64,000 nucleotides of DNA, from positions 62,001 through 126,000 of the forward strand of contig MU400571.1 in the NCBI GenBank assembly GCA_022578965.1, given 5' to 3'. Numbering within the stretch: position 1 is the stretch's first letter; each line of letters begins with the position of its first letter. The translations under genes and the position numbers were made by a program. Positions 34,054 through 45,580 of this stretch are shown piece by piece. The notes under the pieces are model-generated. The model saw only the letters and a list, made by a program, of their open reading frames with translations, made no database searches and was not told the DNA's origin. This DNA comes from Xylaria sp. FL1777 (Eukaryota; Ascomycota; Sordariomycetes; Xylariales; Xylariaceae).

Positions 34054-34706
34054 ATGGAAGAGGATCGCCTCTGGAAGTTTGGCAAGCCAGCGTGGCTCAA
34101 TAGCGCCTGGGCGCGCAACGCTGGCGTCTACGCGGCTGGTGCTCTGGTATGTATTCACCCCGATCGATCCGATCCGTCCCATCCCATTCCAGTCGGCCTC
34201 TGCGCCCCCTCTCGTCTTGCGTCCGTCTGAATATCAGGGAAATCAGTAGCTAACTCGCAGCGTTGTACGCGCTTGCAAATTAGTTCTCCCTCGCGTTCTA
34301 CGTGCTCATCGATGCGGCGGTGTGGTCTCACTCGCCTCTCAATTCGTCCGACGTACACGTGACCTTCATCGACTGGCTGCCCTTCATCTTCAGCTCGCTG
34401 GGCATGCTCATCATCAACTCGGTTGAGAAGACGCGGCTGTCGGCCGACTCGTTCAGCTATTCGGGCTCTGGCGTCGCGTGGAGGGCTCGCGTGGTGCTGT
34501 TCCTCGGCTTCGCCGCCCTCGCCGGCGGCATGGCAGGTGGCGTCGTCGTCTTCGTCCTCAAGTTCGCCGTGCAAAAAGTCGCCTGGCCCATGATGAACAT
34601 GGGCGTCGAGAACATAGTGGCCAACGGCCTCGTTGGCCTCTCCTCTGTTGTCCTATGGGTCAGCCAGAACATGGAAGATGAATATAGCTACAACCTGGCC
34701 TTGTGA
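34054..34706 (+). CDS. VPS68: Vps68/TMEM50 family membrane protein
   Basis: Exons 34054-34146 (31 codons) and 34284-34706 join in phase 0, giving 171 residues. The 137-base intron has a CTAAC branch. The family (UPF0220, TMEM50 in animals) includes yeast Vps68, which acts with Vps55 in endosome-to-vacuole traffic. Four hydrophobic helices can be seen: about 22-45, 57-75, 98-122 and 138-158. Family strings are WLNSAWARNAGVYAAGALF, SSDVHVTFIDWLPF, INSVEKTRLSADSFSYSGSG and the highly conserved end VLWVSQNMEDEYSYNLAL. Start and stop positions match the usual family length. Confidence 0.94.
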
Positions 34707-35436
34707 AGGGGGAGAGAGAGGTTTAGTCAGCCAGAGATTTTCTGTTGTTCGCGTTGTTACGCGGGCGCTTGTGGTTTTCCTGCGGAGAACGGTACATATT
34801 TTATCTATTTTTCGGTACTGGCCGCTTAGAATCATTAACTGTGGCAATTCTAAGCAGGTAAAGATTGAGAATGCTCGGACAGGACTTGTGGTATCACGGG
34901 TACAGCTAGATGGCTACACTCGTTCAGTTTTTCGCAATGCCCGAAGATTAATTAGACGGAGGCTCTAATGATTGAACAGTGAAGTTAATCAAGCCTGCGG
35001 CTTGTTACCTCGCGCATTGGAAATAGGAATGTAGCTAAGGGAGTCGCGTAACTTTGGACCATCCTGATTTGGTGCGATCTTGCCTTCACCTCTTGACTCA
35101 TACATAAATCAAGCATTGGTGGCTCTCTAGCCATGTGTATTTTATTTATTAACATCTTAAGTTGCTGCACAAAATATCATTGACAATACGATGGAACACC
35201 ACTAGCTTCAATTGTAGTTATTATAGCAGCATCAGGAGCTAGGAAGAGGTCCAACCCAAAAAACTAGGCACATGTCCTTGAATGAGTATGCATGCATACA
35301 TACTAGGGAGATATACTTTAGTTTGAATTCAAAGGCAAAACAAGGGTTATTGCTTATGTAGAAGCAGCCAGCAACCAAGTACTTACTAATTAACGATTCC
35401 ATGCACACCAAAAATAAAAACGTGCAAAATCATTGA
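34707..35436. other. 3' flank of VPS68
   Basis: No gene seen. T-rich runs just below 35437 on the minus strand (TTTT at about 35425, TTTTT at about 35416) fit RNA polymerase III termination of the tRNA. Confidence 0.55.
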
Positions 35437-35542
35437 TGCTCATTGTGAGGGTCGAACTCACGGCTTCCGCATATCTTATCATACAAACTTCGAAAACGAA
35501 GAGAGTATAAGAACGGCACGCTAACCACTGCGTCAAATGAGC
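35437..35542 (-). tRNA. tRNA-Ile(UAU) with a 33-base intron
   Basis: Read on the minus strand: acceptor stem GCTCATT pairs with AATGAGC and is followed by discriminator A. D stem ACGC/GCGT encloses AGTGGTTA. Anticodon stem 5' half is CCGTT and the loop is CT-TAT-A, giving anticodon UAU (Ile). A 33-base intron follows position 37 (35505-35473). The 3' half is A-TGCGG with variable loop AAGCC. T arm is GTGAG-TTCGACC-CTCAC. The 37 + 36 mature bases total 73. The intron contains GTATGATAAG, which can pair with the anticodon region, as expected for a splicing-competent pre-tRNA. Pair 31-39 is a T-T mismatch. B box GTTCGACCC is good; T-runs lie downstream. Confidence 0.9.
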
Positions 35543-36014
35543 ATTAGTTTGCTTGCCTGTTCACGTGGCGTCTTGTCCTGCACTATTACGACTGGACGTA
35601 GAGCAAACTTGGCTTTTTCAGTAGCTTTATCATTGATTAGATAAAAGTCTGCTAGATGTAAGTACATTCAATTGTTCATAATTGACTACTCAAGTACCAG
35701 TAGATATATTGGTTGATGAAAGTGAATACAAGGGATTGATTGATTGGTTGATCATCCGTTCTTTCGTTCTTTCGAAACTCTTGGGGTCCCACATAAGCTA
35801 CTGCTATACTGCTGGCCTAAGGTAAACCATGGGTTCGGTATTTTAGGTATCAGACTACAGCAGGTACAGCAGGTATACTTACATGGCCTAGCACGGCTGC
35901 TGATCAGTTACCATTACCAACATATTATACCGTTTCCAACTTATGAAACCTCTTTCTCAATCCCTGAGCTTCAGCTTGTCTGAGACCATCTGTGGAATAG
36001 GTCGAGCTCTAAAG
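35543..36014. other. Short spacer before RAI1
   Basis: Upstream of both the tRNA (minus) and RAI1 (plus). An in-frame ATG at 35943 could extend Rai1 by 24 residues; no other gene seen. Confidence 0.5.
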
Positions 36015-37676
36015 ATGTCCTCACCCATCTTTAACATCCAACCGATCGGCCGCTTTACTGGAGAGAGCGAACCAGTAAAGAGGCCCAAGGTACAGTCCCC
36101 CCCAGTTGATAGCCCGTTGCATCAATATTTCTTCCCTTGGCAATGCAGTATATTATCAATCGATCCTTAGCTAACAAGCTTTAAGGAAATCGCTTGCTTT
36201 TCCTACGATGAGAAACACGAGTTCCGTCTCGACTCGTCGTCGCTGCAGTGGTATTATCCCCCTAGATTAGGGGCGGACTTGTCCAAAGGATTTGACAAGT
36301 TCGATAAACACGATGAATCGATAGATGAACACCTCGATAGCTTGTTACATGCCATCACAGCACACGAGAAGGAGGAAGGGAAGAAGATTGACGCCGGTAT
36401 AGTAACGTGGCGCGGTATGATGACGAAGGTGAGTACCATCTTCAAACCTCAACGACATGAAAGATGATAGCCTAACAGTATGCCATATAGATCATGTCGG
36501 CACCGTTCGAGGACAGAGATGGGTATATCAAACCCGGTGTCAATGATGAAGGCGAAATTTTGTCTAATGTCTTTATACCAGTTTCGAAATGAATGCAACC
36601 CTCTATCAAGTGCGTATATATCGACCGATGACCCCTCATGGTTCCAATGCTAATCTTGCCAAAGGATTGCATGTACGACTATACATCTAATTACACGAAT
36701 CGAGCTCTGGCTAATCTGATAGCGGGGCAGCTTCATCGAGGATAATCATGAATTTAAGCAATTATCCAAGGAACAGCAAAACAAGCAACAACGAGGCCGA
36801 CGAGGCCAGTTTTCTCCTGAACTCATGACTTACTGGGGTAAATCCAATCATAGCTCCTTATCATATCTTGAGCAGCGAAGCTCACTATTGGAAATGTAGG
36901 CTATAAATTCGAGACATTGTCCTGCCTACCACGACCCTGGGGAGAGGTGAGCCGCGAGTTCATCGAAAACCGCGATGAGCATATCGTTAGCAACAAAGCG
37001 CAATACTGCTCTGTAGTTAGGACAGGCATAGGTAAGACGGTATTATGCCTAGGTGGAGAAGTAGACGCCAGTAAGTCTTTCTGAGTCGTGGTGGTCCTAG
37101 TGCTATCACATAGAAGCGCTGACATCGTGACGTCTCAAGTCTGGGACTCCAAGCCCACCGAGAAGGGGGCACCAATAAACTGGATAGAGCTGAAGACAAG
37201 TGCTGAAATCCACGACGACAGAGGCATGAACAATTTCGAGCGCAAACTCATGAAATTCTGGATCCAGTCCTTCCTCCTGGGTGTGCCCAAAATCATTGTC
37301 GGCTTTCGCTCACAGGGCGGCATCCTCACTAAACTCGAGGAGATCCAGACAGCCTCGATCCCGGGGACGGCTGCGAAACGCGGCGTACGTAGTTGGGATG
37401 CTAACATGTGTATTAATTTTGCGAGTGCGTTTCTGGATTGTATGCGTCCCCGTCCCGATTTATTATGTTTCGTGGCTACTGACATTATGGCTAACTTGGA
37501 ACATAGGGTTAAGAAACACGATCAACGACGAAGGGGTCTGGAGGATAAGAAGGCGAGCGGGCTCATCAACTATCGAAGTGTTTAAGGTGGAAGAAGTTGG
37601 ACACGGTAGCGTTCTTACGGAGGAGTTCATTAATTGGCGGATAAAACTAAGTCTAAGCAGCAATAGCACTGCATAG
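36015..37676 (+). CDS. RAI1: Rai1/DXO family decapping nuclease, partner of Rat1
   Basis: Eight exons: 36015-36089, 36186-36428, 36491-36522, 36582-36609, 36723-36837, 36900-37070, 37140-37439 and 37507-37676, giving 377 residues. Rai1 binds the nuclear 5'-3' exonuclease Rat1 and removes incomplete or non-canonical 5' caps. Family landmarks are FNIQPIGRFTGES at the start, WYYPPRLGADLSKGFDKF, IDAGIVTWRGMMTK, FEMNATLYQ and YCSVVRTGIGKT. The metal-site motifs are GGEVDA (Glu218, Asp220) and WIELKTS (Glu238, Lys240). Then come FWIQSFLLGVPKIIVGFRSQ and the end EGVWRIRRRAG...IEVFKVEE. Exons 3 and 4 are only 32 and 28 bases. The exon 4-5 join (TLYQ-RGSFIEDN) is the least certain; the others are forced by phase and homology. 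All active-site residues are present. Confidence 0.9.
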
Positions 37677-37930
37677 TTGACTATTGCTGGTTTATCAAGA
37701 TTAAGCTTGGTGTGTAGCCCCTTTGTCTGACTCTGAAAAAGTAATATGTACTTTATAGATAGCGCTTCTTAATATGTCTTTCTCTATCTCTGTTTATATG
37801 CGCTGGAAACCGCTCTGACAATCATGCGTGTAGATTGACGTTCAACTTTCGTCGGATGGGGTTGAATTCACTTGTAGTCGCTGCTTTGCTGTACATAACC
37901 TTGCTCGCTCTCGTGTCTATGCTGCTATGG

Positions 37931-39383
37931 TCAATCTCGAAAGCCATATGATTGAGGAAATTGTATACCTATATCCGAAACCACATTAGTAACTACTACG
38001 GCGGACAAGAAATGCTGGACTACACGTACAGGTTTGCCGTGCCATCTCCCCCCGAGAGTCTCAAACCAGCCAAGATGCCCACCTAGCGACGTCGTGCAGA
38101 GAACCGTATACGGGTTCTTCGTGGCCTCGCTGTATGGCAGTCCAAGGCTGACGGCTATAGGATCGTCTACGGCGTTGATTGCTAGTAGAGGGATTCGCAC
38201 TGACAGGAGCGAGTCGACGCTCGACGCATCACGGTAGTAAGCGTTTTCCGTCGGATACCCCCACGTCGGGCACTGGTAGGCCCTGTCGAACTCATAGAGG
38301 TACTTGATTTTGGAGAGATCCGAATAATTTAATTCGGAGTACTTCTCGACCTCCGCCTTATTATTACTAACCAGAGTTCTGAGTGAGGCTGAACATGGGG
38401 TTAGCATACCACTAGATAACGAAGAGCCGCAGAATATGGGAGTGAGGAAAGATTGTCTGGGACAACATGATGGATCTGCCAGACGATATATATGATCACC
38501 TACCTCCAAGGGTCTTTAGGTATATCTCGTGCCCCATCCACGTGCTTTTCAGGACTCTGTTGCCTATTTCTAGATTCCAGGGGTTGGAAATGACGACAGC
38601 TGCTTTGAACTGGCAATCTGCACCTTCTTCGCCAATATACTAGACGAGGGTTAGATGATCGCCGAAATTCTTAAGAAGAGAGATCAATTACGTTTGTCAA
38701 GATGTTAGCTCCTAAGGAGAAGCCGAGACCGAAGAGTGGACGATTAGGATACGTTTTCCGTAACCATTTAACTACCTATTTCAGGATATGAGCACTTTAT
38801 ATTAGGTTATTTTTTATGATTCATAACAGACCTGTCTTGTATCCCAAGTTGCACGGGCATTGTAAAACAGCCCAGTGGTGATCCTGCTCTTGGCACAGCC
38901 TCGCGAGTTGACGACGCAGATCTCCCATTCCCCTTCGTCGACCAGTGACTTGATGGCATGTCTGAGATACACCTCATGCGAGCCTCCCGTGAGGCCGTGT
39001 AGAATGACGAGCATGGGACGAGAGTCGAGGGACCCCATATCGGCAAGCTCCTCTTTGCTGAAGTACGTGGTCCGCGGCGGCAGAGACTCATCCGAGTCGG
39101 CGGCGGAGGACTCGGCCACGAAGTCCACGGCAAAGCTGCCCTTGAACTGGGCGTGCTCGGCTTCGAAGACGCGCCGCTTGTAGTGTACGGGCGGGCCGTG
39201 CTCGACGGTCGCGGTCCACACCGTCTGCAGGTGCCCATTGAAGAGCAGCGGGTTTAGATTGCATGGCGGCACCGTGTCCCGGCACACCTGCAGCAGACTC
39301 GTCGCCTTGCCCTCGTTGTCCTTCAGCGCCAACGACTTCGGTGCTGCAGTGAACTCAATCTTGGCCCGCCCGAACCACTCCAT
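37931..39383 (-). CDS. Alpha/beta hydrolase of the Eht1/Eeb1 (medium-chain ester synthase/esterase) type
   Basis: Four exons, 39383-38832, 38775-38692, 38639-38504 and 38388-37931, give 409 residues. Yeast relatives Eht1, Eeb1 and YMR210W make or cleave medium-chain fatty acid esters or act as monoacylglycerol lipases. The family opening is present (NPLLFNGHLQTVWT, about 42-57). Next come the HGLTGGSHEVYLRHAI oxyanion region and the VVNSRGCAKS motif. The nucleophile elbow is GLGFSLGAN with Ser204. Catalytic Asp lies in INAVDDPI (332/333) and His362 in LGGHLGWFE. Introns of 56, 52 and 115 bases end in AG, and phase agrees at each join. It converges on RAI1, with 254 bases between the two stops. 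The triad is intact, so it is probably active; the exact substrate cannot be told. Confidence 0.9.
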
Positions 39384-40303
39384 GCTGGCGGCCGGATGAT
39401 TCGGTGAAAAAGTGAATTCTCCGTCGAAACTATGGCCAGCGCCAAGATAGTCGATTTTCTAAAAGACTCGATCAAGATATCTCGGGGTTTCTCTTAGGCA
39501 CCTCAGTTGAAAGAGATATGAAAGTACCGACCTGGGTTGGGTACAGGAGGTGGTTAATGTACCTACTCTAGACGACCGACCGACCGGCTTACCGTATCGG
39601 CGGCCCCACCTGCACTCTGTGCCTCGGCCGCATAGACGGTCATCTTATACGTATGCTGCGTATGTACAGACAGTATACGATACGTATATGTAAAATGATA
39701 CCTGAGGTAAAGCAGAACACAAACTCGACCATCAGCTAGCAAACTGTGATCAATCACATTTGATTACTCTCGGAAGAGCCATCTATTCAGGCTCATCACT
39801 TATTTGCGATACCGTTACTTTATGTCCCTTGCATTAAATGGTAGGTATTCCGGATAGACTAGACCAGGCATCGGGGTAATTGAGGTCGAATGAATTGCTG
39901 AGAGTACCGACATACGGGACCCTAGTCTTATTTAGGTACTCTAGGTAGGTAGGTACCTAGTTTTTGGGGTATCTACCGTAGGTATTTAGTAAGTACTTAA
40001 GTATACACAGAAGAATGTAGCATCACATGACTTCCGACATGCGTTCTCAAGATGAAGCGCGGCGCGCCTGGGCCCACTTTTAAGGCCCAGTGATCTGACT
40101 GGCGACTTATCAGTGGGCCAACTGGCACTACGTGAGAAGAGACGACGCAACTCAACACCACGCACATACATGCCAACATTGCGCCCGTGTGCAGCCGCGA
40201 CAGAAGCGATCGAGTTCACCGATGGTGGATAGCAAAGGGGGGCAAGCAAACTAGCAGCTTGGAGACGGGTATAGATGGCGTGGGAAGACGAGGAGAAGGA
40301 ATT
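39384..40303. other. Divergent spacer between the ester hydrolase and MAU2 genes
   Basis: Holds both promoters, with a cluster of TAGGTACCTA motifs at 39930-40000. The MAU2 frame extends upstream through a GTG codon at 40187, but the first ATG in frame is at 40304. Confidence 0.55.
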
Positions 40304-43300
40304 ATGACCTATCCCGGCCCCCTGCCCCATGGCCAACAGCTGGCGTTGAACCAGCAAAACCACCATCAACAACAACTTCACCAGCATCACCAGCCTCACC
40401 AGCCTCACCAGCCTCCCCGCCATCCCCAGTACGGTGCCGAACCACACAACAACGCCTGGCCGAACCCGTATGCGCATACGCAGACGAATAACATACAGCA
40501 GCAGCAACATCAGCAACATCAGCAGCAGCAGCAGCAATACCTCCAGAACGGCGTAGGCGTGGTCTTTGCGCCGACTGCCCATCCGGCCTCACAGCAGCCT
40601 CGACCCCTCAACCCAGTCCCAGCACCACCATCATCATCAGCACCACCGCCACATCATGGAATTCCGTTCTCGCAGCTTCCATCCCAATATGCACACCCGC
40701 AGTCTCAAGCTCAGGCTCAGGCTCAGGCTCAGGCGCAGTTCCAGGCGCAGTCGCATCGACAACATCAGCATCTGCCGGCGTCACTACCGCCACAACACCA
40801 GCAGCACCAGCACCAGCACCAGCACCAGCAAAAGCAACAACATGCGAACTATCAGTTCCATAGCTACGACTCCTCCTTTGATCAGCGGCCTTATGCCCAG
40901 CCCTCGCCGCAAGACGCCATGCACCCGTCCGCTCAGATGATGCAACCCATCCAACACAACCCCGTCCAATCTTCAAACCATTATGTCCAACAACAGCAAC
41001 AACCACCACTGCAACAACTGCAACAATCACTGCTTCCATCGCCGCAGCAACAACAGCAACAGCAACAGCCACAGCCTCAACCTCAACCTCAACGCATGGA
41101 TTGGCAACATATGCCGCCTCCGGTCTCTGTTGCCTCCCCCTCCCCCTTGTCATATCAAACCGTCCAACCTCCGCCTCCACATCAACAGCACATACCGCAA
41201 CACGTTAACTCGCCCATCATCGGCCACTCACCCCCGGCCCAACATCAACAACATGCTAACTCGCCCATCATGTCTCCCTCGCCCCATCTCCCGCCCCACG
41301 CTATATCGAACAACCAGCATAGAACTCCCGGTGTAGGAGCCCGCATCGACCAGGCCACTAGGGTGTCTGCAAGCCCACGCCTAGCTTCCCAGACCGTCAC
41401 GAGGAGCCCGAGCGTGAGTTCTACAAGATCGCCCGCCTTGGCGCCCGCCCTTATACCACACCATCAGGATACGACCTCGCTATTGATATGTATGGCCGAA
41501 GAATTCTTCAATAAAGCTCGAAGAGGTGTTCGGGATGTTGCAGCCACTCTCGATGAGCGGAGCGTCCATGACTATCAGAAGTTGATGGCGACGGGCCTCG
41601 CTTGTCTCGAAGTTGCCATTGGGAGTAATAAGTTGACCCCGCGCTTGGAAGCCCTAGCTCGGCTTCGATATGCCAGTGTTTTGTGCACCGAGACCAACAA
41701 TGTCATGGAGGCAGAAACTGCCTTAACGAAAGGCATCACTCTTTGTGAGAGGGTATGTGACTCCGACCACAGTCTGCTACGACGCATATATGCTTACAAC
41801 CCACATTACAGAACCGGTTCGCCGATCTCAAGTACTGCATGCATTTCCTGCAAGTCCAATTACTCTTCTCCCAGCGCAAGGAGAAGGCGGCACTGATTGC
41901 CGTAGATGCGCGGATTCGGGATGCCGAGGTGTAAGTTGTTCCTCGCCTGGCCACCACAGGTAGATAGCACTGTCTGCTAACCCTGATGTTAGAGTCAAGC
42001 ATACGCATTGGGTGTACGCATTTCGCTTCCTAAAGACATCATTCTACTTGCAATCCTTCAACCCCACCGAGGCCCACGCCTTGGAAAATCTGAGAGCCAT
42101 CACGATATTAGCTAGTCAGAGGGGTGACCGTCCCATCTTCGCCGTCGCCTCCTTACTCGAGGCTCTAAGTCATCTCAGAGCCATGAAGGATGATGCTGTT
42201 GTGCGCATACAGGCTTGTATCGCACAGGCTTCCAAATACCAACTAGAGAACTCCATGTCTATCATGCAATTAGATGTGTTACAGCTCGTCTTAGATCTTG
42301 CCTGCAGCTTACAGCAGAAATCGCCCCACATGATCTCGCAAAAGTTAAAGGCTTTGCAGGATAAGATGGATGCTTCTATTAAAAATACGAATTGGGGCTT
42401 CCAAGACAGGCAGCTCCTGCTTCCAATCCACAAGCAAGCTGTCAACCCGCAGATCGTCAGTCCCGATACGTCAAATATAATACGCCCGGGCGAAGATGGT
42501 GACAATTATGACTACCTTGCCATGTCATTCTGGAGCAAGCTAGAGGCCTTTACGACTACGTGAGAAGCACTGCGAACACTTCGTCTATTATCACTAATAT
42601 ATATTGCAGATATACGTATAGCGGTCTTGCTCTCCTGTACCAACAACCTCGCAGCGACAAAAAGCTGTTTTCTCTTTGGGAGGAAGCCTTAAGCCAGTTA
42701 CGAAAGAGTATGTGATTCATTGACCTGTATTCTTTATATTTGTTCTAATACCTATTCCTAGATCGCGCCAAAATCAGAGGATTCGCTCATTGCCTAGAAG
42801 ATGCAGTCCAGCACGTGGACTGGGAAATGGAGGCTACGTGTTACCTGCATATTCTGCGTGGTCTGCACCTGGCTACCTCTACGAAATGGGATGAAGTGAA
42901 ATATTGTGTTTCACAATTAGAAACCATGGTAGCAACGACATCCGGACGCACAGTGGTACTTTATTCAATGTATCTTGCCGGTGTCTATCACCAAGGAACT
43001 GGAAACCTTGATGCTGCTGTTGATATCTACAGTCATCCGAATTTCAGTCTCAATGTTGACGAGACGCGAGGGGGCCACCACAAACCGGCTGAATTTGAGG
43101 TGGCCCTATTAGCAGCATTTAACTTGATATGGATCATGCAAGATCCATACTATCGAGACGACCAACGCACCCAGGAACTGCTTGAACAGATACGTCCGCT
43201 TTGCATAGATCATCCTAATATGGAGATCCGTACGGCGTATAACCTTGTCATGGCAGCTATTCAGACAAATCCCCCGCTCCCAATGACCGCTGTTAAGACG

Positions 43301-43597
43301 CATATTTCTACCGCCTTGAGTAATGCCAAAAACTTGGCGGATGTGCACACACTATCCATCGCCCTCAATCTCATGCGAGCCAAGCTCTTCCAAAGTATCG
43401 TCGGCGACCAGGCACTAAAAAGCGCAAAGGCAGCGTCGACCCAGGCTAGAAGGAGCGGCAACACGCTGTGGATGAGCGTGGCGGATGGGATGCTTTCACA
43501 GAGCTACGAAGTCCAAGGTGCAATGGTTGAGGCACAGAAGGTGTGGCACGATGCCACTCACTTTGCCAACCAGGCGTTGAAAACAAGCAGGGAATAG
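40304..43597 (+). CDS. Cohesin loading factor Mau2/Scc4 with Gln/His-rich N-terminus
   Basis: Five exons, 40304-41752, 41812-41930, 41993-42559, 42610-42707 and 42762-43597, give 1022 residues. Mau2/Scc4 pairs with Scc2/Nipbl to load cohesin onto chromatin. The first ~390 residues are almost entirely Gln, His, Pro and Ser, with repeated HQPHQP, QAQAQAQ and HQHQHQ runs; disordered. The TPR-like helical body begins near residue 400 (LLICMAEEFFNKARRGVRD) and runs to the end, with YQKLMATGLACLEVAIGSNKL, LEALARLRYASVLCTETNN, HWVYAFRFLKTSFYLQSFNP, EMEATCYLHILRGLHLA and LWMSVADGMLSQSYE. Introns are 59, 62, 50 and 54 bases, with CTAAC/CTAAT branches in most. Yeast Scc4 (624 residues) lacks the long head. 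Distant homology makes the name likely but not certain. Confidence 0.88.
40500..41095. repeat. CAG/CAA/CAC triplet-rich coding repeats in MAU2
   Basis: Interrupted runs of CAG, CAA and CAC triplets at about 40498-40540, 40709-40738, 40797-40838 and 41040-41090. They encode Gln and His tracts in the plus frame and create long spurious frames on the minus strand. Confidence 0.8.
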
Positions 43598-44801
43598 TTC
43601 CCTGGCAGAAAGTACGATCTTACCATGACCATGGCTCGTCATTCCAGCGGTATAATGAAAATTATGACATCCTGTACTATATTGGGATTATGTGGGCTTG
43701 ATTGTATGGTTTGAACTGGTCGGTTAATCAGATATATATGCATGGCACACCAGGCGTTTTGAGGAATTCCTGGTCAAAACACACATGTCTGTCTTGTTCC
43801 CGTGGCAGAGAATGCGATACCCTTTTATTGTTGTAGTCGTCGGCGGCGGCGACGACGAGGAGTTATTAATATATATTGTTGAGGGTTCATAGAGACCAAG
43901 AATTGATTTCACCATAACAGTTTCTCTGTTATCACGATTATCCTCGGCCCCCACGTCACTCGAAAGACGCCGGTTGGCAACCTTGCAGGCGATGATCTAC
44001 CTACGGTATACTCTTGGTGGTCTTACGTCGGAGTCTACGGGGGTCCGTACGTATGTACATAAACTCAGCATCACCTACCGATTTGGCCGTACCCAAACTA
44101 CTATACAGACCAAACCATGGAGTCTTAACGTCAAGTCTAACTCGACCAAAGCGCTTTGTTTCTTACTACACATGGACTCGTAGTTATAGAGCTTTGGATT
44201 TTTAGAGAGTTCGAGAATCGAGGAAACGTCGGGCCATCACTACTACCTACCGTTTTCATCCTGGCCCTCACATTCTTTTATCGGCTCGTCTTTTTGATAA
44301 ATAGGTTTGGGGATGACGAGATACTATACACAGCAATACTACTGTTGATCAGGTGTCGAGATCTCGATGTTTTGCCCAAGTGGTATGTTCTTTTATTGTG
44401 GGAAGCATACATACAGACAGAAAGACACTCAATAGGCGAATCCCGGCGCTCACCGACATTTACCGGAAGAGAACATGATCTAGCAAGGCACGAGGGCGCT
44501 TACAGATGATCATGTAACCGATACACAGCCCTTTATCTCACCACAGCGCGTATTGTATACGAGGTTTGAAGTGATCGAGGAGCTATCTATCGAACTAGTC
44601 AAAGACTCAGCGCCTGCGATATCTACTTGACCAATTAAACTAAAGCCTTTTTTCGATATATATACACATTCACACGTCATACAGGTCTGAACTGTGCAAT
44701 TATTGTGCTTGGTTTTCGACAAAGATCAATGGTCTGAGGGTGTACTTGTTCTTATTGAAGGCCAGCCACGTTTATTCAAGGGTGACCTTTACCTGGGTTT
44801 T

Positions 44802-45198
44802 CTATACGCATATACAAACTACCCCTAGTGACGATACCTTAACCTCTTCTTTCTCTACAGACTCTATCTGCACTCCATCATCGTAAAGCGTCCAGTCAAT
44901 GACAGAGCCCGCGATACTAATTGAGGGCAAGCGGTCTCCCGTCACGGTAACAATCTAGGCGCGGTTGATAAATGATTTTATCGGCCAATAATCATCCCAA
45001 TACGACAAGGAGGGAGGGCAGCACCACCATTTGCCGGGAGACAGTACACTAAGATTCATTCTATACTAGGATTCACCCCTCGCTAGGCAACGTGACGGCC
45101 TTCCCTGGGCGCTCGTACATTAGGCTGCATAGCTATGCAATTTTGTTCCAGGGCACGGACAGCCACCTGGCAGTTGATGGGCTTATAGGATCCAAGCG
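44802..45198 (-). pseudogene. Possible decayed coding patch, family unknown
   Basis: On the minus strand, bases 44953-44802 read 50 codons of protein-like sequence (including DRLPSISIAGSVIDWTLYDD and VEKEEVKV), ending in TAG. The same frame continues upstream past one in-frame TAG into SYWDDYWPIKSFINRA. Further up, 45198-45110 reads LGSYKPINCQVAVRALEQ then NCIAMQPN, and a one-base shift there would continue as YERPGKAVTLPSEG. The mix of good coding stretches with a stop and a frame change suggests a gene relic, or exons of a gene with introns I could not place. Family not recognised. Confidence 0.22.
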
Positions 45199-45541
45199 CT
45201 GTTGTAGTGTAGTATATTCATAGATTACCAGGTAGTAGGTAGTAGTGAATCCCGGCAGCATGAAGCTGAGGTTCGGCCTGGGAAAGTTTAGTCGAGACTT
45301 TGTTTACTGTATTCCGGTAGTTGTCAGTTGTGAAGCGACAATCCTGTCTTCCTAGGCCGCAAGTAGAGCGTACACGCGCACAAAAAGCCACGGAAGCGGT
45401 AGTCAGACACCGGCACTAATCAAGCGCAAGGCACGGTTGATCCTGCTTCTCGTCTCCGGTTAACATACTACATACTATACATACAATATTGGAACTGCAG
45501 ATGTGAGGCGAGGGCGTTTACTCTCTCGCTTCAGCAACAAG

Positions 45542-45580
45542 CCCCCGTCCCCCTTCTCCCCCTTCTGCCCCTTCTGCCCC
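45542..45580 (-). repeat. C-rich tract with five C runs (G-quadruplex motif on minus strand)
   Basis: Runs of 5, 5, 5, 4 and 4 cytosines are separated by GT, TTCT, TTCTG and TTCTG. The minus strand therefore meets the canonical quadruplex rule with short loops, and the plus strand could form an i-motif. Confidence 0.7.

Noticed and set aside
40608..41180. 190-codon minus-strand frame in MAU2
   Set aside because: Shadow of the CAG/CAC triplets; encodes runs of Val, Ala and Glu.
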